DNA from: Nostoc sp. UHCC 0302 | GTDB lineage: Bacteria; Cyanobacteriota; Cyanobacteriia; Cyanobacteriales; Nostocaceae | DNA length: 64,000 nucleotides | Direction of reading: 5' to 3' | NCBI RefSeq assembly: GCF_038096175.1 | Contig: NZ_CP151099.1 | Coordinates: 1,924,501 to 1,988,500 of the forward strand | Shown here: piece by piece, positions 27,765 to 36,569 of the stretch | How positions within the stretch are numbered: position 1 is the stretch's first letter | Layout of the letters: the number at the start of each line of letters is the position of its first letter | Translations under genes and position numbers: made by a program | The notes under the pieces: model-generated | The model's database searches: none | Told to the model about the DNA's origin: nothing | What the model saw: the letters and a program-made list of their open reading frames with translations, nothing else

Positions 27765-30218
27765 TTAGCCAACATTTGCTAATAACAGCTCTCGTTCTTC
27801 TGCCTTTTGTACCTTCACCTGAGAGTCATCGTCAACATCAACAATGGCTGTGTCTCCATCTGTGATTTGACCAGACAACAGTGCTTCGGCGAGAGAATCT
27901 TCTAGGAGGCGCATAATTGCCCGACGTAATGGTCTAGCACCATAGCTGGGGTTATAGCCTTCTTGTACCACAAGCTCTTTGAAGCGTTCTGTGACTTCTA
28001 GGGTAATTCCCTTTTCAGTCAACCGGGTAGAAACATCGCGGAGCATGATTTCGGCGATTTGCTTAACTTCATCCTTAGAAAGCTGGGTGAAGACGATAAT
28101 TTCATCGACACGGTTGAGGAACTCAGGACGGAAGTAAGCTTTTAATTCCTCATTTACCAGCGTACGAATGCGGTTGTAACTAGCTCCAGGTTGATTATCG
28201 AATTCAAAGCCTAAGCTACTACCACCTTTCTCGATTACCTTGGAACCGATGTTAGAAGTCAAGATGATCAGTGTATTCTTGAAGTCTACTCTCCGGCCTT
28301 TGGCATCAGTGAGGTGTCCGTCATCCAAGATTTGCAGCAGCATATTAAATACATCGGGGTGAGCTTTTTCGATTTCGTCGAATAGCAGTACCGTGTATGG
28401 TTTACGCCGCACAGCTTCTGTAAGTTGCCCGCCTTCGTCATATCCGACGTAACCAGGAGGCGAACCAATTAGCTTGGAAACGGTGTGGCTTTCCATGTAT
28501 TCGGACATATCGAGGCGAATCATGGAATCTTCGGAACCGAAGAAGTAAGCAGCCAATGCTTTCGCTAATTCTGTTTTACCAACTCCAGTCGGGCCAGAGA
28601 AGATAAAGCTAGCAATAGGACGATCTGGGCTTTTTAGTCCGACGCGGGCGCGACGGATACCACGAGATACAGCCGAGACTGCTTCCTGTTGACCGATAAG
28701 CCGTTCGTGGAGAGTCTCTTCTAAGTGTAGGAGTAACTCAGATTCAGATTCAGTGAGTTTGTTGACTGGTACACCAGTCCAAGAAGCAACGATTTGAGCG
28801 ATGTCTTCTTCGTCAACTACAGTAGAATTCTTTGGCTGATCGTCTTGTGATAATGTCGCTTCCAGTTTGGCTGTGAGTTCCAATTCTTGGTCGCGCAGTT
28901 GTCCAGCTTTGTCAAAATCTTGGGTTCTGACAGCATCATGCTTAGATTTGGTCACACCAGCGAGTTCCCGCTTGATTTCTCTATCAGCGGAAGCCATAGA
29001 ATTCCGCAGACGAACGCGAGAACCAGCTTCATCAATCAAGTCGATCGCTTTATCTGGCAAAAAGCGATCGCTAATATAACGATCAGACAACACTGCTGCT
29101 GCTGAAAGTGCGGCATCAGAAATTGTTACTTTGTGGTGCTGCTCATAAGCACCGCGCAAACCGTAGAGAATCTCAATAGTTTCTGGGACTGAGGGTTCCC
29201 CAACCATAATCGGTTGGAAACGACGCTCTAGGGCGGCATCGCGCTCGATATGTTGACGATACTCATCCAGGGTGGTTGCGCCTAAGCACTGGAGTTCACC
29301 CCGTGCTAGAGCAGGCTTGAGGATATTGGCTGCATCTAAGCCGCCTTCTGTACCACCAGCACCAACCAGTGTGTGAATTTCGTCAATTACCAGGATGATA
29401 TTGCCCACTGTACGGACTTCTTCCACAACTTTTTTGATGCGTTCTTCAAAATCGCCACGGAAGCGAGTCCCTGCTACCAAAGACCCCATATCGAGGCTGA
29501 TAACTTGCTTGTCTTGTAAAGTTTCGGGAACATCCTGGTTAACAATACGCTGAGCTAGACCCTCTGCGATCGCAGTTTTACCAACTCCTGGTTCCCCAAT
29601 TAACACTGGGTTATTCTTAGTCCGGCGACCGAGAATTTGGATAGCCCGCTCAATTTCTTTCTGGCGACCAACTACAGGGTCGAGTCTGCCTTCTTGTGCT
29701 AGTTTGGTCAAATTCCTACCAAACTCTTCCATAGTTAGCGGTTGCGTGCGCTTTTGACCACCACTACCTGCGGCAACAGATGCATTATCACCCAAACGGC
29801 GAATGATGGCACTGCGGAGGGTCTTGAGGTCAACCCCTAGATTTTGTAGTACTTTGGCGGCGACACCTTCACCTGCTTCAGTCAATCCTAAGAGTAAGTG
29901 TTCAGTGTTAATGTAATTCTGTCCTAGACTATGAGCTTCCTTAAACGATTGCTCAAAGAGGTTTTTCACCTTGGGAGTAAAAGGAATTTCTGGTGGTACA
30001 AAGCCAGAACCCTTGCCAATAATTTTTTCTACCTCGCGACGTGCATCCTTGAGGTTAACGCCTAATTCAGCCAGCACTTTAGCAGCAACCCCAGTTCCTT
30101 CTCCCATTAAACCCAGGAGAATTTGTTCAGTTCCTACGAAGTTGTGTCCCAGGCGACGGGCCTCCTCCTGAGCTAGCATAATTACTCTAATGGCTTCGGA
30201 AGTGAAGTGTTCAAACAT
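27765..30218 (-). CDS. clpC: ClpC, HSP100 AAA+ unfoldase of the Clp protease
   Basis: 817 residues from ATG 30218. ClpC unfolds ATP-dependently and feeds proteins to ClpP. Two Clp-N repeats form the N-domain (residues about 1-145), then AAA1 with GEPGVGKTA and [13 protein letters not shown], a UVR/M-domain coiled coil (about 400-470), and AAA2 with [14 protein letters not shown] and [14 protein letters not shown]. The C-terminal domain ends with an acidic/basic tail. The canonical start [24 protein letters not shown] is preferred to an in-frame ATG 19 codons upstream with no ribosome site; some annotated homologues use the longer form. Cyanobacteria make ClpC as an essential constitutive protein; some export a partner adaptor, not seen here. 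Confidence 0.96.
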   Translation of the reverse strand: MFEHFTSEAIRVIMLAQEEARRLGHNFVGTEQILLGLMGEGTGVAAKVLAELGVNLKDARREVEKIIGKGSGFVPPEIPFTPKVKNLFEQSFKEAHSLGQNYINTEHLLLGLTEAGEGVAAKVLQNLGVDLKTLRSAIIRRLGDNASVAAGSGGQKRTQPLTMEEFGRNLTKLAQEGRLDPVVGRQKEIERAIQILGRRTKNNPVLIGEPGVGKTAIAEGLAQRIVNQDVPETLQDKQVISLDMGSLVAGTRFRGDFEERIKKVVEEVRTVGNIILVIDEIHTLVGAGGTEGGLDAANILKPALARGELQCLGATTLDEYRQHIERDAALERRFQPIMVGEPSVPETIEILYGLRGAYEQHHKVTISDAALSAAAVLSDRYISDRFLPDKAIDLIDEAGSRVRLRNSMASADREIKRELAGVTKSKHDAVRTQDFDKAGQLRDQELELTAKLEATLSQDDQPKNSTVVDEEDIAQIVASWTGVPVNKLTESESELLLHLEETLHERLIGQQEAVSAVSRGIRRARVGLKSPDRPIASFIFSGPTGVGKTELAKALAAYFFGSEDSMIRLDMSEYMESHTVSKLIGSPPGYVGYDEGGQLTEAVRRKPYTVLLFDEIEKAHPDVFNMLLQILDDGHLTDAKGRRVDFKNTLIILTSNIGSKVIEKGGSSLGFEFDNQPGASYNRIRTLVNEELKAYFRPEFLNRVDEIIVFTQLSKDEVKQIAEIMLRDVSTRLTEKGITLEVTERFKELVVQEGYNPSYGARPLRRAIMRLLEDSLAEALLSGQITDGDTAIVDVDDDSQVKVQKAEERELLLANVG

Positions 30219-30642
30219 AACGGGTTCTTGCTCCCTTGCTGCTTTAAGTTTGGGTGAGAAAAAGCTCACCCTCATCTAAAGTTTTTTGTATTTTCTTAAG
30301 GACAATGTATCTTTATTTAAAGTTGAATGGCAGTGAGGAGAGCCGTATTGACTCAGGTGTAGTTGCCGTCTAAGGAGTCTTGAATTATGAGTAAGGTGTT
30401 AAAAGTTCTCAATATGAGAGTTAATTCTTCAGTAGCCGTCTTAGGAGTTAGAGGTGATAAGTTATCAATTTGACATTCAATCCTTCAATAGTAGATGATT
30501 CCCTTTTGCCTGGTTGTTGAGCGTACTTATGCTGAGCGTAATCGAAGTAGCCGAAACACTGCCTCACTCTCTGAGCTAAACTTAAAAACCAGGACTCAGT
30601 ACTCTTAACTCGTAACTTTTAACTCAGTACTCAAGACTTACG
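30219..30642. other. Spacer upstream of clpC with small direct repeats
   Basis: This is the 5' region of clpC and of the divergent DUF3288 gene. A direct repeat of about 18 bp (GTAGTTGCCGTCTAAGGAGT near 30361 and a variant near 30430) and a TGAGCGTAATCGAAGTAGCC module (about 30530) of the dispersed palindromic family are visible. No gene seen. Confidence 0.5.
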
Positions 30643-30939
30643 ATGACAAATACAACCGGAAGTAAAGACCAACAGCACCCTCTTTACAATCGCGATCGCC
30701 CCCTTATTGATATTTTACTCTCTCAAGAGCCGACAGACTACAACTTAGCTGAATTGGCTAGATTGCGAATCCGTTATTTAGGCTTTCCAGGCGCGAGAGA
30801 CATCCAAAAAGACTTGGATAAAGTTTTGCAACAGTGGGGTTTAACAGAAGCCGAGCTTTATGAGAGAACTCGCCAACTTCATAACCTGGGAGGGATTTAC
30901 AAAAGTCGCGGGAAGAAAGAAGAGCAAGACTGGAATTAA
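30643..30939 (+). CDS. DUF3288 family small cyanobacterial protein
   Basis: 98 residues, soluble, charged, with the family core DQQHPLYNRDRPLIDILL at residues 9-26 and LARLRIRYLGFPGARDIQKDL in the middle. It is a conserved cyanobacterial family of unknown function and no function is proposed. The glycosyltransferase gene starts about 90 bp downstream on the same strand, across a G-rich tandem repeat, so the two may be co-transcribed. It starts at ATG 30643. Confidence 0.85.
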   Translation: MTNTTGSKDQQHPLYNRDRPLIDILLSQEPTDYNLAELARLRIRYLGFPGARDIQKDLDKVLQQWGLTEAELYERTRQLHNLGGIYKSRGKKEEQDWN

Positions 30940-30940
30940 A

Positions 30941-31003
30941 GGGGGCAGGGGGAGCAGGGGGAGCAGGGGGAGCAGGGGGAGCAGGGGAGGCAGGGGGAAA
31001 GAA
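30941..31003. repeat. G-rich tandem repeat (GGGGGAGCA)n
   Basis: About five direct copies of the 9-bp unit GGGGGAGCA with variants, of the same C-rich/G-rich family as 5251-5337 and 44261-44296. It keeps an upstream frame open into the following gene, but that frame adds only Gly/Ser/Arg repeats. Confidence 0.85.
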
Positions 31004-31030
31004 TCAGAGAGTAACACACTTTTACAAAAC

Positions 31031-31741
31031 ATGAGCCGTGATACTAGTGCTGTCAGAATTTCGATTATTATTCCGACTCTTAATGAAGCGAGAAATATCA
31101 AAGAAGCAATTACAACTACCCAACCCAGCACAAATATAGAGGTGATTGTAGTCGATGGTGGTTCTCAAGACAGCACAGTAGAAATCGTTCAATCATTAGG
31201 TATAAAAATTATTTCTTCATCTCCTGGTCGTGCTGCTCAAATGAATGCGGGTGCTGTAGCTGCTAGCGGTTATATACTGCTGTTTCTCCATGCAGATACT
31301 CGTTTACCGACTGGATTTGATGTCATGATTCGCACAGCGATACAAAAGCCTAGTATTGTGGCAGGTGCGTTTAAGTTGCGAATTGATGCATCGCTGTTGA
31401 GTTTGCGATGGGTGGAGTTGGGAGTTAATTGGCGATCGCAATTTTGCCAAATGCCCTACGGTGACCAAGCAATTTTTTTAACAAAACAGGTATTTCAACA
31501 AGTTGGCGGTTTTCCCGACTTGCCAATTATGGAAGACTTTGAACTCATACGTCGTTTAAGACGCACTGGCAGGATTGTAATTCTACCCGTTGCAGTTGTC
31601 ACCTCAGCCCGGAGATGGTTGCAAAAGGGAGTGTTGAAAACTACCCTACTTAATCAAATAGTAATTACTGCTTATTTACTCGGTGTTTCACCTCAGCGAA
31701 TTCGTAGCTGGTATCGCCGGGAAAAATTTAAGAGAATTTAA
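31031..31741 (+). CDS. Family 2 glycosyltransferase (TIGR04283-like)
   Basis: 236 residues from ATG 31031. The GT-A fold is clear: ISIIIPTLNEARNI (residues 9-22), VIVVDGGSQDST with the nucleotide-binding Asp, GRAAQMNAGA, then LLFLHADTRLP with the metal-binding D-x-D-like acid, and MEDFELIRRL as the catalytic ED element. This matches the TIGR04283 group, annotated as rSAM/selenodomain-associated transferase 2, often near phosphate or arsenosugar genes in cyanobacteria; no such gene is beside it here. A basic C-terminus closes the protein. An upstream-extended frame would encode the G-rich repeat and is rejected. The acceptor is unknown. Confidence 0.85.
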   Translation: MSRDTSAVRISIIIPTLNEARNIKEAITTTQPSTNIEVIVVDGGSQDSTVEIVQSLGIKIISSSPGRAAQMNAGAVAASGYILLFLHADTRLPTGFDVMIRTAIQKPSIVAGAFKLRIDASLLSLRWVELGVNWRSQFCQMPYGDQAIFLTKQVFQQVGGFPDLPIMEDFELIRRLRRTGRIVILPVAVVTSARRWLQKGVLKTTLLNQIVITAYLLGVSPQRIRSWYRREKFKRI

Positions 31742-31758
31742 GCTGTATCTTATGTAAG

Positions 31759-31806
31759 TAGGTAGTTTGTAGTTGCGCTTTAGCGCTCACAACGCAAACT
31801 GCAAGC
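31759..31806. repeat. Palindromic repeat (GTAGTTGCGCTTTAGCGCT type)
   Basis: TTTGTAGTTGCGCTTTAGCGCT is shared with 44502-44540, where the full palindrome (both arms GTAGTTGCGCTTTAGCGC) is present. Here the second arm is degenerate. It may act as a terminator for the glycosyltransferase gene. Confidence 0.6.
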
Positions 31807-31876
31807 CATAAAATATCTTTAACTTTGTTATGTCCACTTATTTCGCCTATGTTGGAGACATTGGATTTGAGATATT

Positions 31877-32170
31877 GAGCCTCTGAAGGTCAACATCGAG
31901 CTTCCAAAGGTCAACGTCGAGCCTCCAAAGGTCAACGTCGAGCTTCCAAAGGTCATCATTGAGCCTCCAAAGGTCAACGTCGAGCTTCCAAAGGTCATCA
32001 TTGAGCCTCCGAAGGTCATCGTCGAGTCTCCGAAGGTCATCGTCGAGCTTCCGAAGGTCAACTTCGAGCTTCCAAAGGCCAACGTCGAGCCTCCGTAGGT
32101 CATTGTCGAGCTTCCGAAGGTCAACATCGAGCCTTTGAAGATAAAACTTGAGCTTCTGAAGGTGAAACTT
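31877..32170. repeat. 21-bp minisatellite, 14 units, abutting a gene start
   Basis: Exactly 14 tandem units of 21 bp (consensus GAGCTTCCAAAGGTCAACGTC) run from 31877 to 32170. Both strands are mostly open; plus-strand units read as heptapeptides such as ELPKVNV, in frame with the TVP38 gene that begins 6 bp later, but one unit carries a TAG (near 32096) and there is no start codon. The last unit contains GAAGGTGA, which serves as the ribosome site for the next gene. Confidence 0.9.
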
Positions 32171-32176
32171 ATAAAA

Positions 32177-32929
32177 ATGAGGAAGAGTAAATTAAAATCC
32201 CAGTTCAAACTGCTACTGTTGAGTTGCGTAATTGCCACCTTAATAATTTCTGCCAAATACTTTAACGTTCACGGACTTTTAGAGACCTCAGTTATTTGGG
32301 TCAACAGTCTTGGTTCCTTCGGCCCCATCGCCTACATATTCATCTATAACTTGACTACAGTACTTTTTATACCAGGTTCCCTGCTAACGCTCAAAGGCGG
32401 TTGTTTGTTTGGCGTCTTTTGGGGTTCAGTATATGTGTTAATTGCTGCAATAATTGGAGCAACCTTAGCTTTTCTCATCGGACGCTACTTATCGCGGGAT
32501 TGGGTTTCCCAACAGATTGGCAAACATCCTAAATTTAAAGCAATTGATTTAGCAGTTGCCAAAGAGGGATGGAAAATTGTCTTATTAACTCGCCTGTCAC
32601 CCATCTTTCCCTTCAACTTATTAAATTATGCTTTTGGTGTGACGCAAGTTTCCCTCAAAGACTATATCTTAGGTTCCATTGGCATCATTCCAGGCACTGT
32701 GATGTACGTTTACATCGGTTCCTTAGCCACTGACCTTGCAATGATTAACACGCCTCATCAGCCAACCACCCCAGAAACTCAAATCTGGCAATGGGTAATG
32801 CGAGTAATTGGCTTGATTGCCACCATTGCCGTCACTATTTATATTACAAAAATTGCCAAAAAAGCTCTAACTGAAAGTGTAGCAACAGTAGAAATCACCC
32901 AAGCTCAAAACAATAACAACAAGAATTAA
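32177..32929 (+). CDS. TVP38/TMEM64 (SNARE-associated/DedA-like) membrane protein, copy 1
   Basis: 250 residues from ATG 32177, with GAAGGTGA (from the last minisatellite unit) about 11 nt before it. The family core FIPGSLLTLKGGCLFGVFWGSVYVLI, the polar loop ATLAFLIGRYLSRDW, and the motif LTRLSPIFPFNLLNYAFGVT (about 133-152) define the VTT domain of TVP38/TMEM64/DedA proteins, which act as lipid scramblases or membrane transporters. About five hydrophobic segments are present. A second copy follows 124 bp downstream (sequence clearly homologous) and a mercuric-reductase-like flavoprotein after that, a clustering common in cyanobacteria. Confidence 0.9.
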   Translation: MRKSKLKSQFKLLLLSCVIATLIISAKYFNVHGLLETSVIWVNSLGSFGPIAYIFIYNLTTVLFIPGSLLTLKGGCLFGVFWGSVYVLIAAIIGATLAFLIGRYLSRDWVSQQIGKHPKFKAIDLAVAKEGWKIVLLTRLSPIFPFNLLNYAFGVTQVSLKDYILGSIGIIPGTVMYVYIGSLATDLAMINTPHQPTTPETQIWQWVMRVIGLIATIAVTIYITKIAKKALTESVATVEITQAQNNNNKN

Positions 32930-33053
32930 CTTCCTATTAAGACTTAATAAACCAATAATTAACTAGTCAAACTCTTGCGTTCTTCTCTGCGCCTCTGCGT
33001 CTTGGCGTGAGATAAAAAAATCTCATTCATTTACCGACAATTACCTGTAAACC

Positions 33054-33812
33054 ATGAAAAATCAATCTTATTACCAAATATTAAAGGAGTATTTCAGCCT
33101 AAGTATATTAATACTACTAGCATTTAGCTTAGCTTTTCTGCTAAACACAGACTTTGCCCTCGCACAAGAATCCACCAATTCCAATTCTTTCAATCCCCAA
33201 ACACTTTTACGCAATGCCTTGCAATGGATTGATAGCCTTGGTGCAGCTGGAGATTTGGCCTTTATTGCACTTTACATTATTGCCGCGGTTGCATTCTTAC
33301 CAGGCTCTATTCTTACCTTGGGAGCAGGTGTTGTCTTTGGTATATTTTGGGGTTCATTGTACGTATTTGTTGGTGCAACCCTGGGGGCTACCGCTGCATT
33401 TCTCGTCGGACGTTATTTAGCAAGGAATTGGGTTGCGCTTAAAATCGCAGATAACAAAAAATTTGCTGCTATTGACCAAGCTGTTGGCAGAGAAGGATTA
33501 AAAATTGTTCTGTTAACGCGACTATCACCGATATTTCCTTTCAATTTGCTCAACTACGCCTTTGGCATCACAGGAGTTTCACTCAAAGATTACTTTATGG
33601 GTTCTATAGGCATGATTCCCGGAACCATCATGTACGTTTATCTTGGTTCCCTTGCTGGTAATCTTGCCAGAATTGGGACTGAGGCTCAACCCACCAATCC
33701 CACTGTCCAATGGGCAATTCGGATTCTGGGTTTTATTGCCACAGTCACCGTAACAATTTATATCACCCGTATTGCCCAGAAAGCTTTAGAAGAGGAAGTG
33801 ATTAACAATTAA
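33054..33812 (+). CDS. TVP38/TMEM64 membrane protein, copy 2
   Basis: 252 residues. The N-terminus is hydrophobic and ends ALAQESTNSN, resembling a signal peptide, unlike copy 1. The VTT core is LPGSILTLGAGVVFGIFWGSLYVFVGATLGATAAFLVGRY with LTRLSPIFPFNLLNYAFGIT, nearly the same as in copy 1, so the two arose by tandem duplication. Role as for copy 1 (membrane lipid or solute movement, not demonstrated). It starts at ATG 33054. The flavoprotein gene follows 201 bp downstream on the same strand. Confidence 0.9.
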   Translation: MKNQSYYQILKEYFSLSILILLAFSLAFLLNTDFALAQESTNSNSFNPQTLLRNALQWIDSLGAAGDLAFIALYIIAAVAFLPGSILTLGAGVVFGIFWGSLYVFVGATLGATAAFLVGRYLARNWVALKIADNKKFAAIDQAVGREGLKIVLLTRLSPIFPFNLLNYAFGITGVSLKDYFMGSIGMIPGTIMYVYLGSLAGNLARIGTEAQPTNPTVQWAIRILGFIATVTVTIYITRIAQKALEEEVINN

Positions 33813-34013
33813 AAATTCAAAAGCTATATCAGTAGTTAAAAGCTTTGTACAGTAAAACTTGAGGATTATCTGTCAATTATCGAACTGACAAAACATTTCA
33901 AAAGCTGTATTCCTTGTTAAACAAACATTAAAAATAAATTATTGAACTGCCTAAATCTCTAAAAGTTCTTAATTTTAAACTTTAAATTTTTAATTGTTAA
34001 AAGAGGTTTGATA

Positions 34014-35564
34014 ATGTCCAATTCTGAATTCGAGAGAGTCACAGTTCGCCCAATGGATGAGTATAACCAGAAGTTGGTATCTTATGTCCATCCGCCTAAT
34101 TGGGAGAATCCTCTACCCGCTGATGTTTACGACTTGGTAGTCATTGGTGCTGGTACAGCGGGATTAGTGGTAGCAGCAGGTGCAGCGGGTCTCGATTTAG
34201 GCTTAAAAGTGGCATTAATTGAAAAGCATCTTATGGGTGGAGATTGCTTAAATGTTGGTTGCGTCCCATCTAAAACTGTTATCCGCTCAGCTCGCGTAGT
34301 CGGCGAAATCTGGAACGCCAAACACTTTGGGATTAACGTTCCACAACATAATATTGGAGTTGACTTTGCCACAGTCATGGCAAGGATGCGACGGATAAGA
34401 GCGGATATCAGCCCCAATGACTCAGCGGAGCGTTTTCAAAAGCTAGGGGTCGATGTCTTTTTGGGTAGCGGTCGGTTTGCAAGTAAAAATACTATAGAAG
34501 TTGGCGATAAAACTCTCCGGTTTAAAAAAGCCGTAATTGCTACCGGAGCTAGAGCCGCGCAACTCTCGATTCCAGGAATTGAAAAAGCGGGTTATCTTAC
34601 CAACGAAACGGTTTTTTCGCTGATTCAACGACCAGACCGTTTGGCGGTAATTGGCGGTGGGCCAATTGGTTGCGAAATGGCGCAGGCTTTCCGGCGTTTG
34701 GGTAGTGAGGTGGTACTTTTCCATAACGGTTCTCACATTCTAAATAAAGAAGATGCTGAAGCTGCCGAAATTCTTCAAAAGGTCTTGATGAGCGAAGGAA
34801 TTCGCGTCGTGTTGAATTCCCAATTAGAAGAGGTGGTAATTGTTACTGAAGGCAAACGGCTTTATTTTTCTTCTAATGGTCGCCGAGATTCTGTGACGGT
34901 AAACGAGATTTTAGTGGGTGCAGGACGTGCGCCGAATGTCGAAGGTCTGAATTTAGAAGCTGTTGGCGTGGAGTACGACAAGCGCCACGGTGTAAAGGTG
35001 AATGATTACCTGCAAACTACAAATCCCAAGATTTATGCAGCTGGTGATATCTGCATGAACTGGAAGTTTACCCATGCTGCTGATGCGGCGGCGCGGATTG
35101 TAATTAAGAATACACTGTTTTCTCCCTTTGGCTTGGGACGTTCTAAACTCAGTAGTTTGGTGATGCCGTGGGTAACTTACACTGACCCAGAAATCGCCCA
35201 TGTAGGGATATCCGAACAGGAGGCGCAGAAGTTAGGTATTGAGGTGACGACAATTAAAATTCCTTTTAGTAGTGTAGACCGAGCGATCGCAGATGGTGAA
35301 GAATTCGGATTTCTCAAAATTCACCACAAAAAGGGGTCTGATGAAATTTTAGGTGCAACCATTGTCGCCCGTCATGCCGGTGAAATGATTTCGGAAATCA
35401 CTACAGCAATTGTTGGTAAACTCGGTTTGAGTAAACTCAGTGGTGTAATTCATCCTTATCCCACTCAAGCTGAAGCGATTAAGAAAGCAGCAGATAGTTA
35501 TCGCCGCACACTTTTAACATCAAATACTAAAAGACTTTTGGGGTTTTTGACAAAGCTTTCTTGA
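34014..35564 (+). CDS. Mercuric-reductase-like FAD-dependent pyridine nucleotide-disulfide oxidoreductase
   Basis: 516 residues. The FAD motif VIGAGTAGLVVAAGAAG is near 44-60, the redox-active disulfide is GGDCLNVGCVPSKT (C82, C87), the NAD(P) motif is AVIGGGPIGCEMAQAF, and the C-terminal dimerisation domain carries HPYPTQAEA. This is the MerA/lipoamide dehydrogenase group, but the N-terminal HMA domain and the C-terminal vicinal cysteines of true mercuric reductases are absent, so another substrate is likely. The ATG at 34014 follows AAGAGGT by 6 nt; a TTG two codons upstream is rejected. It sits downstream of two TVP38 genes, a common pairing in cyanobacteria of unknown meaning. Confidence 0.9.
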   Translation: MSNSEFERVTVRPMDEYNQKLVSYVHPPNWENPLPADVYDLVVIGAGTAGLVVAAGAAGLDLGLKVALIEKHLMGGDCLNVGCVPSKTVIRSARVVGEIWNAKHFGINVPQHNIGVDFATVMARMRRIRADISPNDSAERFQKLGVDVFLGSGRFASKNTIEVGDKTLRFKKAVIATGARAAQLSIPGIEKAGYLTNETVFSLIQRPDRLAVIGGGPIGCEMAQAFRRLGSEVVLFHNGSHILNKEDAEAAEILQKVLMSEGIRVVLNSQLEEVVIVTEGKRLYFSSNGRRDSVTVNEILVGAGRAPNVEGLNLEAVGVEYDKRHGVKVNDYLQTTNPKIYAAGDICMNWKFTHAADAAARIVIKNTLFSPFGLGRSKLSSLVMPWVTYTDPEIAHVGISEQEAQKLGIEVTTIKIPFSSVDRAIADGEEFGFLKIHHKKGSDEILGATIVARHAGEMISEITTAIVGKLGLSKLSGVIHPYPTQAEAIKKAADSYRRTLLTSNTKRLLGFLTKLS

Positions 35565-35572
35565 ATTGGGCA

Positions 35573-35690
35573 TGGTAGAGACGCGATTATACTCTTACGA
35601 GAAGCCGCTCTTCGAGCGTCTACGCGTCTGTACAAGAGGCAGGACTAGAGACGCGATTCATCGCGTCTGTACAAGAGGCAGGAGTTTTGA
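35573..35690. repeat. Compound palindromic repeat (AGACGCG family with insertion)
   Basis: GTAGAGACGCGATTATACTC then CTTACGAGAAGCCGCTCTTCGAGCGTCTACGCGTCTGTAC forms the long version. It is followed by GAGACGCGATTCATCGCGTCTGTAC, the short version, each ending with CAAGAGGCAGGA. The long form looks like the short palindrome interrupted by a second palindrome. Confidence 0.8.
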
Positions 35691-35748
35691 ATTATTCTCC
35701 CAATCCCCAATATTATGTAGAATGATGTAAAGAAATGTAAACAATACG

Positions 35749-36453
35749 ATGCAGGATAAAGTTATTCTCGTTGTCGGTGCTACTGGCGGCATTGGTTCAG
35801 CTTTGACTCGTAAACTGGCTCCTACAGGGGCGAAATTGGTACTGGCAGCGAGAGATGCGGTTCGGTTAACAACACTCGCAAATGAGCTACCAGGGACAAC
35901 ATTGACTGTTCCCGTTGATATTACTGATCCGCAACAGGTAGACACTTTGATAGAAAAAGCGATCGCCCAATTCGGTCAAATTGATGTTTTGGTAAATGCA
36001 GCTGGTGCTGGCATCCTCAAGCCCTACAACAACCTGGAACCAGCTGATTTAGACAAGATGCTAGATATCAACTTAAAAGGTAGCTTCTACACCACGCAAG
36101 CGGCAGCTGAGGAGATGCAAAAGCGCAAGTCTGGTCATATTTGTAACGTGGTTGGAATTCTGGGTAAACATTCGATGGCGATGGCTGCGGCTTATTCTGC
36201 TTCCAAATTTGGTGTTGTCGGTTTTAGTAAGTGCATGGCCGAAGAACTCAAGCGTTTTGGTATCAAGTTCACGCTATTCTACTTTGGTGGGGTAGATTCT
36301 CCTTTCTGGGACAACGTGAACTTAAAGGTAGACCGAAAAAAAATGCTTAGTCCAGAAACTGCTGCCAATGCAATTTTCTTTGCTCTTTCTGCTGAACCGC
36401 AAGCTGTGCCTATGGAAATTAACATTCAACCTGATAGTCATCTGTTTTTCTAA
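35749..36453 (+). CDS. Classical SDR family oxidoreductase
   Basis: 234 residues. The Rossmann motif is VVGATGGIGSAL (residues 6-17), with NAAGAG near 82-87, catalytic Tyr/Lys in YSASK (about 145-149) and the Ser region VVGILGKHS just before it. Substrate and cofactor preference are not evident. The C-terminal part (FYFGGVDSPFWDNV) is typical of cyanobacterial SDR paralogues. It starts at ATG 35749, followed by the HPPD gene 116 bp downstream on the same strand. No obvious pathway link is visible. Confidence 0.88.
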   Translation: MQDKVILVVGATGGIGSALTRKLAPTGAKLVLAARDAVRLTTLANELPGTTLTVPVDITDPQQVDTLIEKAIAQFGQIDVLVNAAGAGILKPYNNLEPADLDKMLDINLKGSFYTTQAAAEEMQKRKSGHICNVVGILGKHSMAMAAAYSASKFGVVGFSKCMAEELKRFGIKFTLFYFGGVDSPFWDNVNLKVDRKKMLSPETAANAIFFALSAEPQAVPMEINIQPDSHLFF

Positions 36454-36569
36454 ATTCAAAGGATATCTTAGTGTGCGTAGATAATTATTGCTTAGGAAAG
36501 AATTGAAAAAACGGCATAAAAGGCAGAATTTACAGATATATATGCTTTTATGCTGGATTTTCGGAAATT

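Noticed and set aside
30219-30275. Upstream ATG for ClpC adding 19 residues
   Set aside because: No ribosome site; the canonical Clp-N start [10 protein letters not shown] is at 30218.
30941-31003. Short direct repeats that could suggest a CRISPR array
   Set aside because: The units are 9 bp without spacers; this is a simple G-rich repeat. The minisatellite at 31877 likewise has no spacers.
30860-31030. N-terminal extension of the glycosyltransferase with GGRGSRGSRG repeats
   Set aside because: It overlaps the DUF3288 gene and only translates the G-rich tandem repeat; the GT fold starts right after ATG 31031.
31828-32256. Minus-strand frame of 142 residues with TFGSSMM-type heptapeptide repeats
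   Set aside because: It is the antisense reading of the 21-bp minisatellite; no ribosome site or family resemblance.
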